A model generated the notes under the pieces. It ran no database searches. It worked only from the letters and a program-made list of their open reading frames with translations, and was not told the origin of the DNA. A stretch of 10,340 nt of DNA from Chrysiogenia bacterium (lineage in GTDB: Bacteria; JAGRBM01): NCBI GenBank assembly GCA_020434085.1, contig JAGRBM010000540.1, forward strand, positions 1 through 10,340. Reading direction: 5' to 3'. The position numbers and the translations under genes are program-made. Shown piece after piece: positions 1 through 4,968 of the stretch; position 1 is the first letter of the stretch; every line of letters begins with the position of its first letter.

Positions 1-442
1 CGACGCTGCCGCCCATCGGGCCGTCGTAGCTGGGGGCGTCGTCCTGACGCGGAGCGCCGCCTCCGCCGCCACCACCGCCACGCGGGGCACCACCGCCGCC
101 GCCGCCGCCGGGACCGCCGAGCATGGTCATCTCGTTGGCGATGATCTCGGTGCGGTAACGCTTCTGGCCTTCCTTGTCGGTCCAGTTGCGCGTCTGCAGG
201 CGTCCCTCGATGTAGACCTGACGGCCCTTCGAGAGGTACTGGCCGCAGATGTCGGCGAGTTTGCCGAACACGACGATGTCGTGCCACTCGGTGCGGTCTT
301 CCCAGTTGCCGTCCTGGGCCTTGCGGCGCTCATTGGTGGCAATGGAGAAGTTGGCCACGGGCATGCCCGAGCCGGTGTAGCGGACCTCCGGGTCTTTGCC
401 CAAGTGTCCGATCAGCATGACTTTGTTGAGTGATCCTGCCAT
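1..442 (-). CDS. ssb: Single-stranded DNA-binding protein SSB (3' end outside window)
   Basis: SSB coats single-stranded DNA during replication, recombination and repair. The 147 visible residues begin [20 protein letters not shown], the typical start of the bacterial SSB OB-fold. The fold continues to about residue 107, with family features such as [14 protein letters not shown] (51-64) and [16 protein letters not shown] (72-87). A glycine-rich linker follows (two runs of 7 and 8 Gly at 112-129, split by APR), then an acidic stretch. The conserved acidic C-terminal tip that recruits partner proteins would lie beyond position 1 and cannot be checked. ATG at 442 is chosen because the protein N-terminus matches the family exactly. 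No Shine-Dalgarno sequence sits at normal distance: a hairpin with a T-tract ends two bases before the ATG, and an AAGAAGGA motif lies just upstream of that hairpin. The gene lies directly downstream of rpsU on the same strand. Family identity is near certain; its mode of expression is open. Confidence 0.96.
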   Translation of the reverse strand, partial: MAGSLNKVMLIGHLGKDPEVRYTGSGMPVANFSIATNERRKAQDGNWEDRTEWHDIVVFGKLADICGQYLSKGRQVYIEGRLQTRNWTDKEGQKRYRTEIIANEMTMLGGPGGGGGGGAPRGGGGGGGGAPRQDDAPSYDGPMGGSV

Positions 443-444
443 GG

Positions 445-477
445 AAAAAATCGGCCCCACCCTTTCGGGCAGGGCCG
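445..477 (-). terminator. Rho-independent terminator-like hairpin between rpsU and ssb
   Basis: Read on the minus strand, CGGCCCTGCCC pairs with GGGTGGGGCCG around a GAAA tetraloop, giving 11 pairs including two G-U wobbles, followed by ATTTTTTCC. The wobbles fit only a minus-strand transcript. It lies 16 bases after the rpsU stop, so it probably ends or attenuates the rpsU transcript. It is unusual in that the T-run finishes two bases before the ssb start codon, so ssb mRNA must either read through it or start inside it. Confidence 0.8.
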
Positions 478-493
478 TCCTTCTTGCTAAGGG

Positions 494-709
494 TTAACGA
501 CGCACGGGACGCTTGCTCGCGCTGCGGCGAAGCTTGCGCAGCCGACGACGCTCGGCCTTCTGCTCTTTCATTCGCTTGAGCTCGGAAGGCTTCATGTAGT
601 ACTCGCGGCGACGCACTTCCTGCTTGATGCCGCTGCGGTCAACAAGCTTGCGAAAGCGACGGAGCGCTTTGTCGAACGGTTCGTTCTGGTCAACAACGAT
701 CTGTGCCAT
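494..709 (-). CDS. rpsU: 30S ribosomal protein bS21
   Basis: bS21 is a small, very basic protein of the 30S subunit platform that takes part in translation initiation. The 71-residue product begins MAQIVVDQNEPFDKALRRF and shows the family pattern NEPFDKALRRF (9-19), SGIKQEVRRREYYMKPSE (26-43) and an Arg/Lys-rich tail ending KRPVRR. Length and sequence are typical. A longer reading frame runs upstream to about 1018, but its N-terminal part is Ser-Thr repeats from the GTGGAC tandem array, so ATG at 709 is the start. An AGGTG motif lies 12 bases upstream, within GGCAGGTGAA. A promoter candidate lies about 110 bases upstream and a terminator follows the stop. ssb lies immediately downstream on the same strand, unlike the rpsU-dnaG or rpsF-ssb-rpsR arrangements seen in many bacteria. 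Confidence 0.95.
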   Translation of the reverse strand: MAQIVVDQNEPFDKALRRFRKLVDRSGIKQEVRRREYYMKPSELKRMKEQKAERRRLRKLRRSASKRPVRR

Positions 710-814
710 GAACTGAAAATTCACCTGCCTTCCCGGTCTTTGAGTTGCCCGGCTCTGCCCTTGGGGCGGCCGTGGCGCGACGCTGGGAGCCCTTCCCCGT
801 GGGAGGGCCGCAGC

Positions 815-842
815 AAGATAGACCATTCTGAGCGAAAGCCAA
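815..842 (-). promoter_or_regulatory. Predicted sigma70-type promoter of rpsU
   Basis: On the minus strand TTGGCT (842-837) and TATCTT (820-815) are separated by 16 bases, matching -35 and -10 elements at 4 of 6 positions each. Transcription would start near 808, giving a leader of about 100 bases before rpsU. The first part of this leader can fold into a GC-rich hairpin at about 788-809 (GCCCTCCC, loop ACG, GGGAAGGGC, one bulge). The match is by eye; no other comparably good promoter was seen upstream of rpsU. Confidence 0.4.
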
Positions 843-920
843 GGGGGGCCCGGCGCCCTGCCCCATCGCGGCCCAAACCGCCGGGAAAGCCGGAATTTCC
901 GCCACAGAGGGGGCTGAAAC

Positions 921-961
921 GTGGACGTGGACGTGGACGTGGACGTGGACGTGGACGTGGA
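921..961. repeat. GTGGAC tandem hexamer repeat (6.8 copies)
   Basis: Six perfect GTGGAC units are followed by GTGGA. Forty bases further on, the inverse hexamer GTCCAC appears twice in tandem and once more after a short gap (1002-1026), so array and arms can pair into a long GC-rich hairpin. A shorter form of the same composite occurs near 6491. Perfect hexamer arrays tend to vary in copy number by replication slippage. Confidence 0.9.
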
Positions 962-1000
962 AAGCTGCCCGCTGATCATTTCACAAGGCAAGCCCGGAAT

Positions 1001-1035
1001 CGTCCACGTCCACGACAAACGTCCACGAAAACGAT
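1001..1035. repeat. GTCCAC arm of composite repeat, copy 1
   Basis: Positions 1007-1035 match 6501-6529 at 28 of 29 bases; the only difference is A at 1028 against T at 6522. The shared block reads CGTCCACGACAAACGTCCAC, then G, one variable base and AAACGAT. In this copy it is preceded by another CGTCCA unit and faces the GTGGAC array to its left. Its right end overlaps the predicted promoter of the peroxiredoxin-like gene. Confidence 0.85.
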
Positions 1036-1040
1036 AGACT
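1012..1040 (+). promoter_or_regulatory. Candidate promoter of the peroxiredoxin-like gene
   Basis: ACGACA (1012-1017) and TAGACT (1035-1040) are 17 bases apart, each matching the sigma70 consensus at 4 of 6 positions. The -10 region CGATAGACT is identical to that proposed upstream of the outer-membrane protein gene (9183-9191). Most of this promoter lies inside the composite repeat, so the repeat may supply the promoter. The expected leader is about 80 bases. Confidence 0.35.
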
Positions 1041-1125
1041 CAAGCCCCAGTGGCAGCAGCGAATCCCTCCGCGGCAAAACGGCATCCAAGCTGGCGTTCA
1101 GCAGGCCAGCCAGAGGAGATCCCCC

Positions 1126-1653
1126 ATGAGTCTCAGCACCGGCATCCAGGCCCCCGAATTCGAGGCCGATATCTGGAACGGCGAGAAGTTCCGTCTTTCC
1201 GAGCAGCGTGGCAGCAAGCTGTGGCTGGCGTTTTTCCGCTACGCCGCCTGCCCGCTGTGCAACCTGCGCGTCCACGACATCATCACCCGCTACGACGATC
1301 TCACCGCAAAGGGGATCAAGGTCGCGGCGGTCTTCCAGAGCCCCATGGATTCCATCGCCAAATACGTGGGCCAGCAGCAGCCGCCCTTCCCGCTGCTCTC
1401 CGACCCGGACGAAAAGCTCTACGGCCTCTATGAGCTGGAGACGAGCCTCGCCGGCTTCATGAGCCTCAAGAACGTGGGGCGCCTCAAAGAGGCGATGGCC
1501 CAGGGTTTCAAACCCGGCAAGCCCGAGGGGGCCAAAACGCGCGTGCCCGGTGATTTTCTGATCGATGAGAAAGGCATCATCCAGGATGCCTACTACGGCG
1601 AGGTCATCGCCGACCACATCCCCTTCGAGCGGGTCGATGCGTTTCTGAAATAG
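1126..1653 (+). CDS. Peroxiredoxin-like (AhpC/TSA, thioredoxin-fold) protein
   Basis: A 175-residue cytoplasmic thioredoxin-fold protein of the AhpC/TSA-like redoxin group, expected to act in thiol-dependent peroxide reduction or a related redox reaction. The N-terminus (GIQAPEFEADIWNG, 6-19) is the usual redoxin opening. The strand LWLAFFRYAACPLCNLRVHD (32-51) carries the active-site motif CPLC with Cys42 and Cys45. LSDPDEKLYGLYEL (95-108) and GDFLIDEKGIIQDAYYGE (142-159) are typical later segments. The CxxC replaces the classical Prx TxxC, which places it with the peroxiredoxin-like/SelL-type proteins; in some of those the two positions are selenocysteines, but here both are plain Cys. A strong AGAGGAGAT lies with its GGAG seven bases before the ATG, fixing the start. 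No signal peptide is seen. It converges on a thioredoxin-reductase-like gene and is followed by a good terminator. The substrate cannot be deduced. Confidence 0.85.
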   Translation: MSLSTGIQAPEFEADIWNGEKFRLSEQRGSKLWLAFFRYAACPLCNLRVHDIITRYDDLTAKGIKVAAVFQSPMDSIAKYVGQQQPPFPLLSDPDEKLYGLYELETSLAGFMSLKNVGRLKEAMAQGFKPGKPEGAKTRVPGDFLIDEKGIIQDAYYGEVIADHIPFERVDAFLK

Positions 1654-1672
1654 GGTCTCTTGTCATTCAATG

Positions 1673-1704
1673 TAGGGGCGGGGTTTACCGGCCCCTATTT
1701 TTTT
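1673..1704 (+). terminator. Rho-independent terminator after the peroxiredoxin-like gene
   Basis: TAGGGGC (1673-1679) pairs with GCCCCTA (1691-1697). Inside the stem come one G-G mismatch, two more G-C pairs and a five-base loop. Seven T (1698-1704) follow, 20 bases after the stop codon, which is a standard plus-strand terminator layout. The hairpin is a diverged copy of the repeat at 1721-1746. Confidence 0.8.
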
Positions 1705-1714
1705 CGTATGCAAC

Positions 1715-1743
1715 AAAAAAAGGGGCGGGTAGACCCCGCCCCT
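1715..1743 (-). terminator. Rho-independent terminator after the flavoprotein gene
   Basis: On the minus strand AGGGGCGGG pairs perfectly with CCCGCCCCT (9 bp) around the loop GTCTA, followed by seven T. It begins 21 bases after the stop codon of the thioredoxin-reductase-like gene. With the facing plus-strand terminator it insulates the two convergent genes. Confidence 0.85.
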
Positions 1744-1764
1744 ACAGGATCGAACTGATCTGGT

Positions 1765-2829
1765 CTACTCGCCAGCGCCTTCGCTGATGGGGCTTGCGCC
1801 GTCGATCTGGCCGCGCAGCTCTCCGGCCGGGGAGATCTCGCAGACGAAGTGGTCGTTGCAGAGCCCCTTCTCCACGATGCGGCGGCCGGTATTGAAAGCC
1901 GTGGTGATCGAGCCCTTTCCTTCGAGCGCCAGGTCGCCGGCCAGGTAGAGGCCCGGGATGCTGGTCTCGTGGGTATCGGGGTCGACCTCGGGATAGCGCG
2001 AGTCGAACTGCAGGCCGATGGCCTTGAGAAAGTCCACCGGGGAACTGCCGCCCAGGCAGTAGACCACATGGTCGAAGACTTCTTCCTTGGGTTCCTTGTC
2101 GGCGAAGATCACCTTGACCTTGCCGTCCTCGGCTTCTTCGAGGGCCTCGATGTTGGTGGGATTCCACAGGGTGGCCTCGCCCTTCTGGCCGATCTCGGTG
2201 AGGATCTTTTCGTTGATCTCGTTCATGCGGCCGAAGTTGTCGCGCCGGTACGAGAGATAGACCTCGTTGCCGGGGTAGAGATACTGCACGGCCTCGGACG
2301 CGGTGTCGCCGCCGCCCACCACCAGGATGCGCTGGTCCTTCACTTCGCCTTCGGTAACGGAGAAGTGCACGCGGTCCTTGACCGCAGAGGGAATTTTGTA
2401 CTCGGGCTTGTTGGGACGGCCCATCACGCCGATGGCGATGACCACGGTCTTGGTGCGGATGCGGTCCTCGGTTCCCACTGAAACGGTGAACCAGCCGTCC
2501 TCTTCGCGCTCGATGTGCCAGACTTCCTGCTTGTACCGGATGTCGATGTTGTACTTGGAGATGTATTGCTCCATCGTCTCCAGGTAGGTCTCGCGGTTGC
2601 CGGGGGTGATGTAGAGCACGCCTTCGGCGGGAACGTCGATTCCCTTCCACACGGTATCGACACGCTTTCCGGCGGTGTAGAGCTTGCTGATCATGTAGTT
2701 GTGGGTCTCGCCCTTTTCGAGGACGACCACCTTGTCGATGCCCGCCAGTTGGGCCTCCACGGCAACGGAGACCCCGGCCGGACCGCCGCCGACGACGACG
2801 ACGTTCACTTCTTCGGTATGCTCGCTCAT
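1765..2829 (-). CDS. Thioredoxin reductase-like FAD/NAD(P)-dependent oxidoreductase lacking CxxC (YpdA-like)
   Basis: A 354-residue pyridine-nucleotide-disulfide oxidoreductase-like flavoprotein. The FAD-binding Rossmann motif VVVVGGGPAGVSVA is at 10-23, the NAD(P)H-binding motif ILVVGGGDTASEAV at 168-181, and the second FAD motif GLYLAGDLALEGKGSITTAF at 293-312. In true TrxB a CxxC precedes the NADPH motif; here that segment reads VHFSVTEGEVKDQ (154-166) with no cysteine. That absence, plus the length, points to the YpdA/bacillithiol-disulfide-reductase-like or ferredoxin-NADP-reductase-like branch rather than thioredoxin reductase. The start MSEHTEEVNVV at 2829 is chosen because AGGAG lies nine bases upstream and the reading frame further upstream (to 2934) gives an Arg-rich, implausible N-terminus. 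No signal peptide. It stands as a single unit with its own terminator. The acceptor substrate is unknown. Confidence 0.85.
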   Translation of the reverse strand: MSEHTEEVNVVVVGGGPAGVSVAVEAQLAGIDKVVVLEKGETHNYMISKLYTAGKRVDTVWKGIDVPAEGVLYITPGNRETYLETMEQYISKYNIDIRYKQEVWHIEREEDGWFTVSVGTEDRIRTKTVVIAIGVMGRPNKPEYKIPSAVKDRVHFSVTEGEVKDQRILVVGGGDTASEAVQYLYPGNEVYLSYRRDNFGRMNEINEKILTEIGQKGEATLWNPTNIEALEEAEDGKVKVIFADKEPKEEVFDHVVYCLGGSSPVDFLKAIGLQFDSRYPEVDPDTHETSIPGLYLAGDLALEGKGSITTAFNTGRRIVEKGLCNDHFVCEISPAGELRGQIDGASPISEGAGE

Positions 2830-3059
2830 GAATCTGTGCTCCTGACTCTGCTGTGTGCGCCGCCCGCGAAAATTCCGCGGTGAGCGGCGCTCCCTTGCGT
2901 GAGGGAGTTTGCGCAATCGGCGCGCGCCCCGCAAGGGGGCTGACGCTTCTTTGCCTGAGCGCCGTTCAGCTAAGCGGCTGAAAATATTGACGAAAGTGTC
3001 AGTCTTTGGCGCCGCCCGCTCTGCTTAGTGATGCGGCGGGGGCGGAAATGGATGCAAGG
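2830..3059. other. 230-bp intergenic region upstream of the flavoprotein gene
   Basis: Between the barrel-protein gene and the flavoprotein gene, both on the minus strand. It contains small inverted repeats: CTCCCT with AGGGAG near 2889-2906, and TTCAGC with GCTGAA near 2967-2984. At about 2988-3001, TGAC and GTCA half-sites are separated by six bases. None has a T-tract. The flavoprotein promoter is expected here but no convincing -35/-10 pair was found. Confidence 0.4.
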
Positions 3060-3677
3060 CTATTCCAGCCAGAACTGCACCATCATCTGGGCCTCGATGA
3101 CCTTGGGATCGCTGCCCTCCTGGGCGAAGTGGCGGAAGCGACCCTCGAATCCCAGCCCCACGTCGCGCGAGAGCGGCACTTCGAGTCCGCCGCCCAGCGA
3201 GTAGGTAAAGGCCGCGGGCACGGCAAGCGGCTTCATCGCGCCACCTGCAAAGCCGTGGTAGAGCTGCGCCGAGACAAGGGCGTAGGGCGTGATCTTTCCG
3301 GGAAAGGCCACCGCGCGCAGATAGGGCCCCCACACGATGGTGGTGAAGTGCTCCTCGTTGGCGGCCTCGCCGATGACCGCCACCTGGGCGCCCGCTTCGA
3401 AGCCCGCACGGAAATGGTCGCTCAGCGTGTACTCGGCGTAGCCCATGATGTCGGGCCCCTCGAAGAGCATCTCGAGATCCGGCGTCGGCAGCGAGGCTTT
3501 GAGCTGGTAGTAGTTGTCGCCCACGCGGCCCACGTGAAACTCCGCGCCGGCGCGAAAGCCCACCAGCCACTTGCCGCCCGCGCCTTCGGGGATCTCGTCG
3601 GAGAAATCATCGGCGCGGCCGAGCTGCGGGGTGAGCGCCAGTGCCAGCGCCAGCATCGTGATGAAGATGTGCCTCAT
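3060..3677 (-). CDS. Putative outer-membrane beta-barrel protein with signal peptide
   Basis: A 205-residue predicted exported protein. The N-terminus MRHIFITMLALALALTPQL is a short Sec signal with likely cleavage after GRA (about residue 22). The mature part is rich in alternating hydrophobic/polar strands separated by Gly and acidic turns, for example KWLVGFRAGAEFHVG, DHFRAGFEAGAQVAVIG, TYSLGGGLEVPLSRDVGLGF and the terminal AQMMVQFWLE. This is typical of an 8-10-stranded outer-membrane barrel; no specific family is recognised. Start at 3677 is preferred because GAAGG lies nine bases upstream; an ATG at 3698 would add a non-signal extension and falls in a small hairpin (GCATCG/CGATGC, 3695-3710). 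The gene begins 44 bases after the GerW-like gene on the same strand, so it is probably the last gene of that operon. Confidence 0.75.
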   Translation of the reverse strand: MRHIFITMLALALALTPQLGRADDFSDEIPEGAGGKWLVGFRAGAEFHVGRVGDNYYQLKASLPTPDLEMLFEGPDIMGYAEYTLSDHFRAGFEAGAQVAVIGEAANEEHFTTIVWGPYLRAVAFPGKITPYALVSAQLYHGFAGGAMKPLAVPAAFTYSLGGGLEVPLSRDVGLGFEGRFRHFAQEGSDPKVIEAQMMVQFWLE

Positions 3678-3721
3678 GGTTTTTGCCTTCGGGGGCATCG
3701 AGTGCGATGCGCGGGCTCTCT

Positions 3722-4171
3722 TTACCGCTCCGCGCCCTCCCCGGTCAACCGCAGGGCGTGCGCGCGAAGCATGGCGATGCTCCGGCGGGCCGCCTCGGGC
3801 AGGCTGCGCCCGGCGGCCTTGAGACGCGCGTCGAGGGCCTCTTCGAGCCCTGGCATCTGCGCGGCGATTTTCGAGAGATCGGCGCGCTCCTCGACCGGCT
3901 CGAAGCGAAGCGGCCCCTCACCGCTCAGAATGAACACGCCCACGGGCGCGGCGCTGGCCATGGCGCCGGCGCCCCCGGCGCCGCCGTCTCTTGTACCGGC
4001 CATGGAATGAAACTCGGTACGCCGCGTGAGCGCGACGGCCACGTCGGCGCCCAGCTCCCGCGCATCGCCCAGTTCAAACGCGCGCACAAATCCCCCGCCG
4101 GTGTGCTCGCGCGTCCACTCCCGCGCGGCGCTCCCGATCTTCTGCGCGGTTTCCTCAACGATCTCACGCAC
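3722..4171 (-). CDS. Small protein of unknown function, possible divergent GerW/YtfJ-like domain
   Basis: A 149-residue cytoplasmic protein with no signal peptide or membrane segment. Residues about 27-95 follow the layout of the GerW/YtfJ domain encoded two genes upstream: a strand region (LGADVAVALTRRTEF, 40-54), a Gly/Ala-rich turn (RDGGAGGAGAMASAA, 61-75), then a hydrophobic strand pair (PVGVFILSGEGPLRFEPVEE, 76-95). In the clear GerW protein this last part reads PLAFLVVDKAGHAQLLSLK. I infer distant homology; identity is low and the GFG core is missing. The C-terminus (97-149) is helical and charged. The ATG overlaps the last 8 bases of the DUF2953-like gene, a translational-coupling arrangement, and the next gene starts 44 bases downstream. 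That it is a real gene is well supported by this context; its function is unknown. Confidence 0.7.
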   Translation of the reverse strand: MREIVEETAQKIGSAAREWTREHTGGGFVRAFELGDARELGADVAVALTRRTEFHSMAGTRDGGAGGAGAMASAAPVGVFILSGEGPLRFEPVEERADLSKIAAQMPGLEEALDARLKAAGRSLPEAARRSIAMLRAHALRLTGEGAER

Positions 4172-4844
4172 GGGCGGCCTCCGCCCTGGTTGCGCCCACT
4201 TCGCGCCGGTCGGGCCTTGCGCGCGCGAAGGCGAAGAGCATCACGTCGATGGCCAGCAGCGCCGGGTAGAGGCGCAGCGCAACGCGCGCCGCGCCCGCCA
4301 GCACCGGCCTTCCCGACCAGTCGGGTTCGTGGTGGATGTTGAATGCCGGGCCCAGCATCCCGCGCAGCGCCCACAGATAGCCCGAGAGTTCGCCGGTTTT
4401 TTCAAAATCCTCGAAGCCGTAGCGCACCCGCCCGGCCAGCTCGTCGATCACGACGCGGCGGCGCTCGCGCACGAAGAAACGCAGGGTTTCGCCAACGCCC
4501 ACGCGCTCGTCATAGCCGCGGTATCCCTCGAGCATCGACTCCATGGCGTCGGTAGCCGAAAAATCCTTGCCGCGCGCTCGCGCGCGCTCTCCCACACTCG
4601 ACTCGCGCGAGTAGACGCGGCGGCCAAACAAATAGAGACTGTAGCGCGCGCGATCGAGCCTGCCCGGCACGCTGGCGACGCCGAAGCCGAGCGGCCCCCA
4701 TGCAAGCTGCGCGCTGCCGGTGAGCGCAACGCCGCGCCCGGCCTCAAAGCTCGCGCGAAAACGCGCCGGCGCCAGCACCGCCAGCCACAGAGCTGCCAGC
4801 GCCAGGCCCAGCGCGCATCCAAGCAGGATTTCCCAGAGACTCAT
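4164..4844 (-). CDS. DUF2953 (YtfI)-like membrane-anchored protein
   Basis: A 226-residue protein with an N-terminal membrane helix (LLGCALGLALAALWLAVLAP, about 7-26), then a soluble domain that starts with beta-like strands (FRASFEAGRGVALTGSAQLAWG). LYLFGRRVYSRES resembles the DUF2953 pattern. The central part is charged and helical (ERRRVVIDELAGRVRYGFEDF), and a second hydrophobic segment lies near 190-209. In Bacillus, ytfI (DUF2953) is adjacent to ytfJ (GerW); the same order here supports the assignment, though the sequence match is from memory and moderate. The ATG at 4844 is the natural start because the membrane helix follows at once. The gene lies 124 bases after the GerW gene, with a palindromic repeat in the gap, and overlaps the next gene by 8 bases. 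Very Arg/Ala-rich composition is due to high GC. Function is not established. Confidence 0.6.
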   Translation of the reverse strand: MSLWEILLGCALGLALAALWLAVLAPARFRASFEAGRGVALTGSAQLAWGPLGFGVASVPGRLDRARYSLYLFGRRVYSRESSVGERARARGKDFSATDAMESMLEGYRGYDERVGVGETLRFFVRERRRVVIDELAGRVRYGFEDFEKTGELSGYLWALRGMLGPAFNIHHEPDWSGRPVLAGAARVALRLYPALLAIDVMLFAFARARPDRREVGATRAEAARA

Positions 4845-4871
4845 CGCGGTTCTTCTCTACGAGCGAAAATA

Positions 4872-4964
4872 ACCGGTGTCATTCTGAGCGCAGCGAAGAA
4901 TCGCGTGGAGCCGACCGGGACGCGATTCTTCGGGGCGCGCTGCGCCCCTCAGAATGACACGGGT
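4872..4964. repeat. Palindromic dispersed repeat (CATTCTGAGCGCAGCGAAGAATC type) able to form a three-way junction
   Basis: The outer arms GTGTCATTCTGAG (4876-4888) and CTCAGAATGACAC (4948-4960) are perfectly inverted and extend outward to 4872/4964 with one mismatch. Inside are two hairpins: CGAAGAATCGCGT (4894-4906) with ACGCGATTCTTCG (4920-4932), and GGGGCGC (4932-4938) with GCGCCCC (4942-4948) around a GCT loop; they compete for the bases at 4932 and 4948. Motifs of this kind are, from general knowledge, common non-coding dispersed repeats in many bacterial genomes. It fills the gap between the GerW and DUF2953-like genes, so it would lie inside their shared mRNA. No T-tract follows, so it is not a classical terminator. 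Confidence 0.85.
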
Positions 4965-4968
4965 CTGG

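Larger units (their letters stand above)
710..1125. other. 416-bp gene-free divergent intergenic region
   Basis: This gap separates rpsU (-) from the peroxiredoxin-like gene (+). It holds the rpsU leader and promoter candidate (709-842), a GC-rich stretch without recognised signals (843-920), the GTGGAC tandem repeat (921-961), the GTCCAC arms (1001-1027) and a promoter candidate for the rightward gene (1012-1040). Reading frames across it are low-complexity (Ser-Thr or Arg-Gly repeats) and do not look like protein genes. Confidence 0.7.
1671..1746. repeat. Inverted pair of TGTAGGGGCGGGGTCTACC-type hairpin repeats, locus 1
   Basis: Two copies of a short palindromic unit face each other: TGTAGGGGCGGGGTTTACC at 1671-1689, and on the other strand TGTAGGGGCGGGGTCTACC at 1746-1728. 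A 23-base AT-rich spacer separates them, and its T-runs serve as terminator tracts for both directions. The same unit in the same inverted-pair layout recurs at 10227-10300. The layout resembles REP/REPIN elements; no RAYT-type transposase gene is in the window. Confidence 0.75.

Noticed and set aside
821-838. CATTCTGAGCGAAAG resembling the left arm of the repeat at 4876
   Set aside because: Only about 11 bases match, there is no matching inverted arm nearby, and the site overlaps the predicted rpsU promoter, so it may be chance.
494-1018. A longer 174-residue form of bS21 starting near 1018
   Set aside because: The extra N-terminus is a Ser-Thr repeat translated from the GTGGAC array. The standard 71-residue bS21 begins at 709 with a ribosome-binding site.
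921-1027. Possible CRISPR array
   Set aside because: The repeats are contiguous hexamers without unique spacers, and there are no cas genes.
1126-1653. Selenoprotein (SelL-type) possibility for the peroxiredoxin-like gene
   Set aside because: Both positions of the CPLC motif are encoded by TGC, not TGA, and no in-frame TGA interrupts the gene.
1742-2650. A 302-codon minus-strand frame overlapping the flavoprotein gene in another frame
   Set aside because: Arg/Gly-rich shadow translation; the flavoprotein frame has intact FAD and NAD(P)H motifs.
2988-3001. TGAC-N6-GTCA as an FNR/CRP-type site
   Set aside because: Half-site sequence and spacing do not fit the FNR consensus, and four-base arms are expected by chance.
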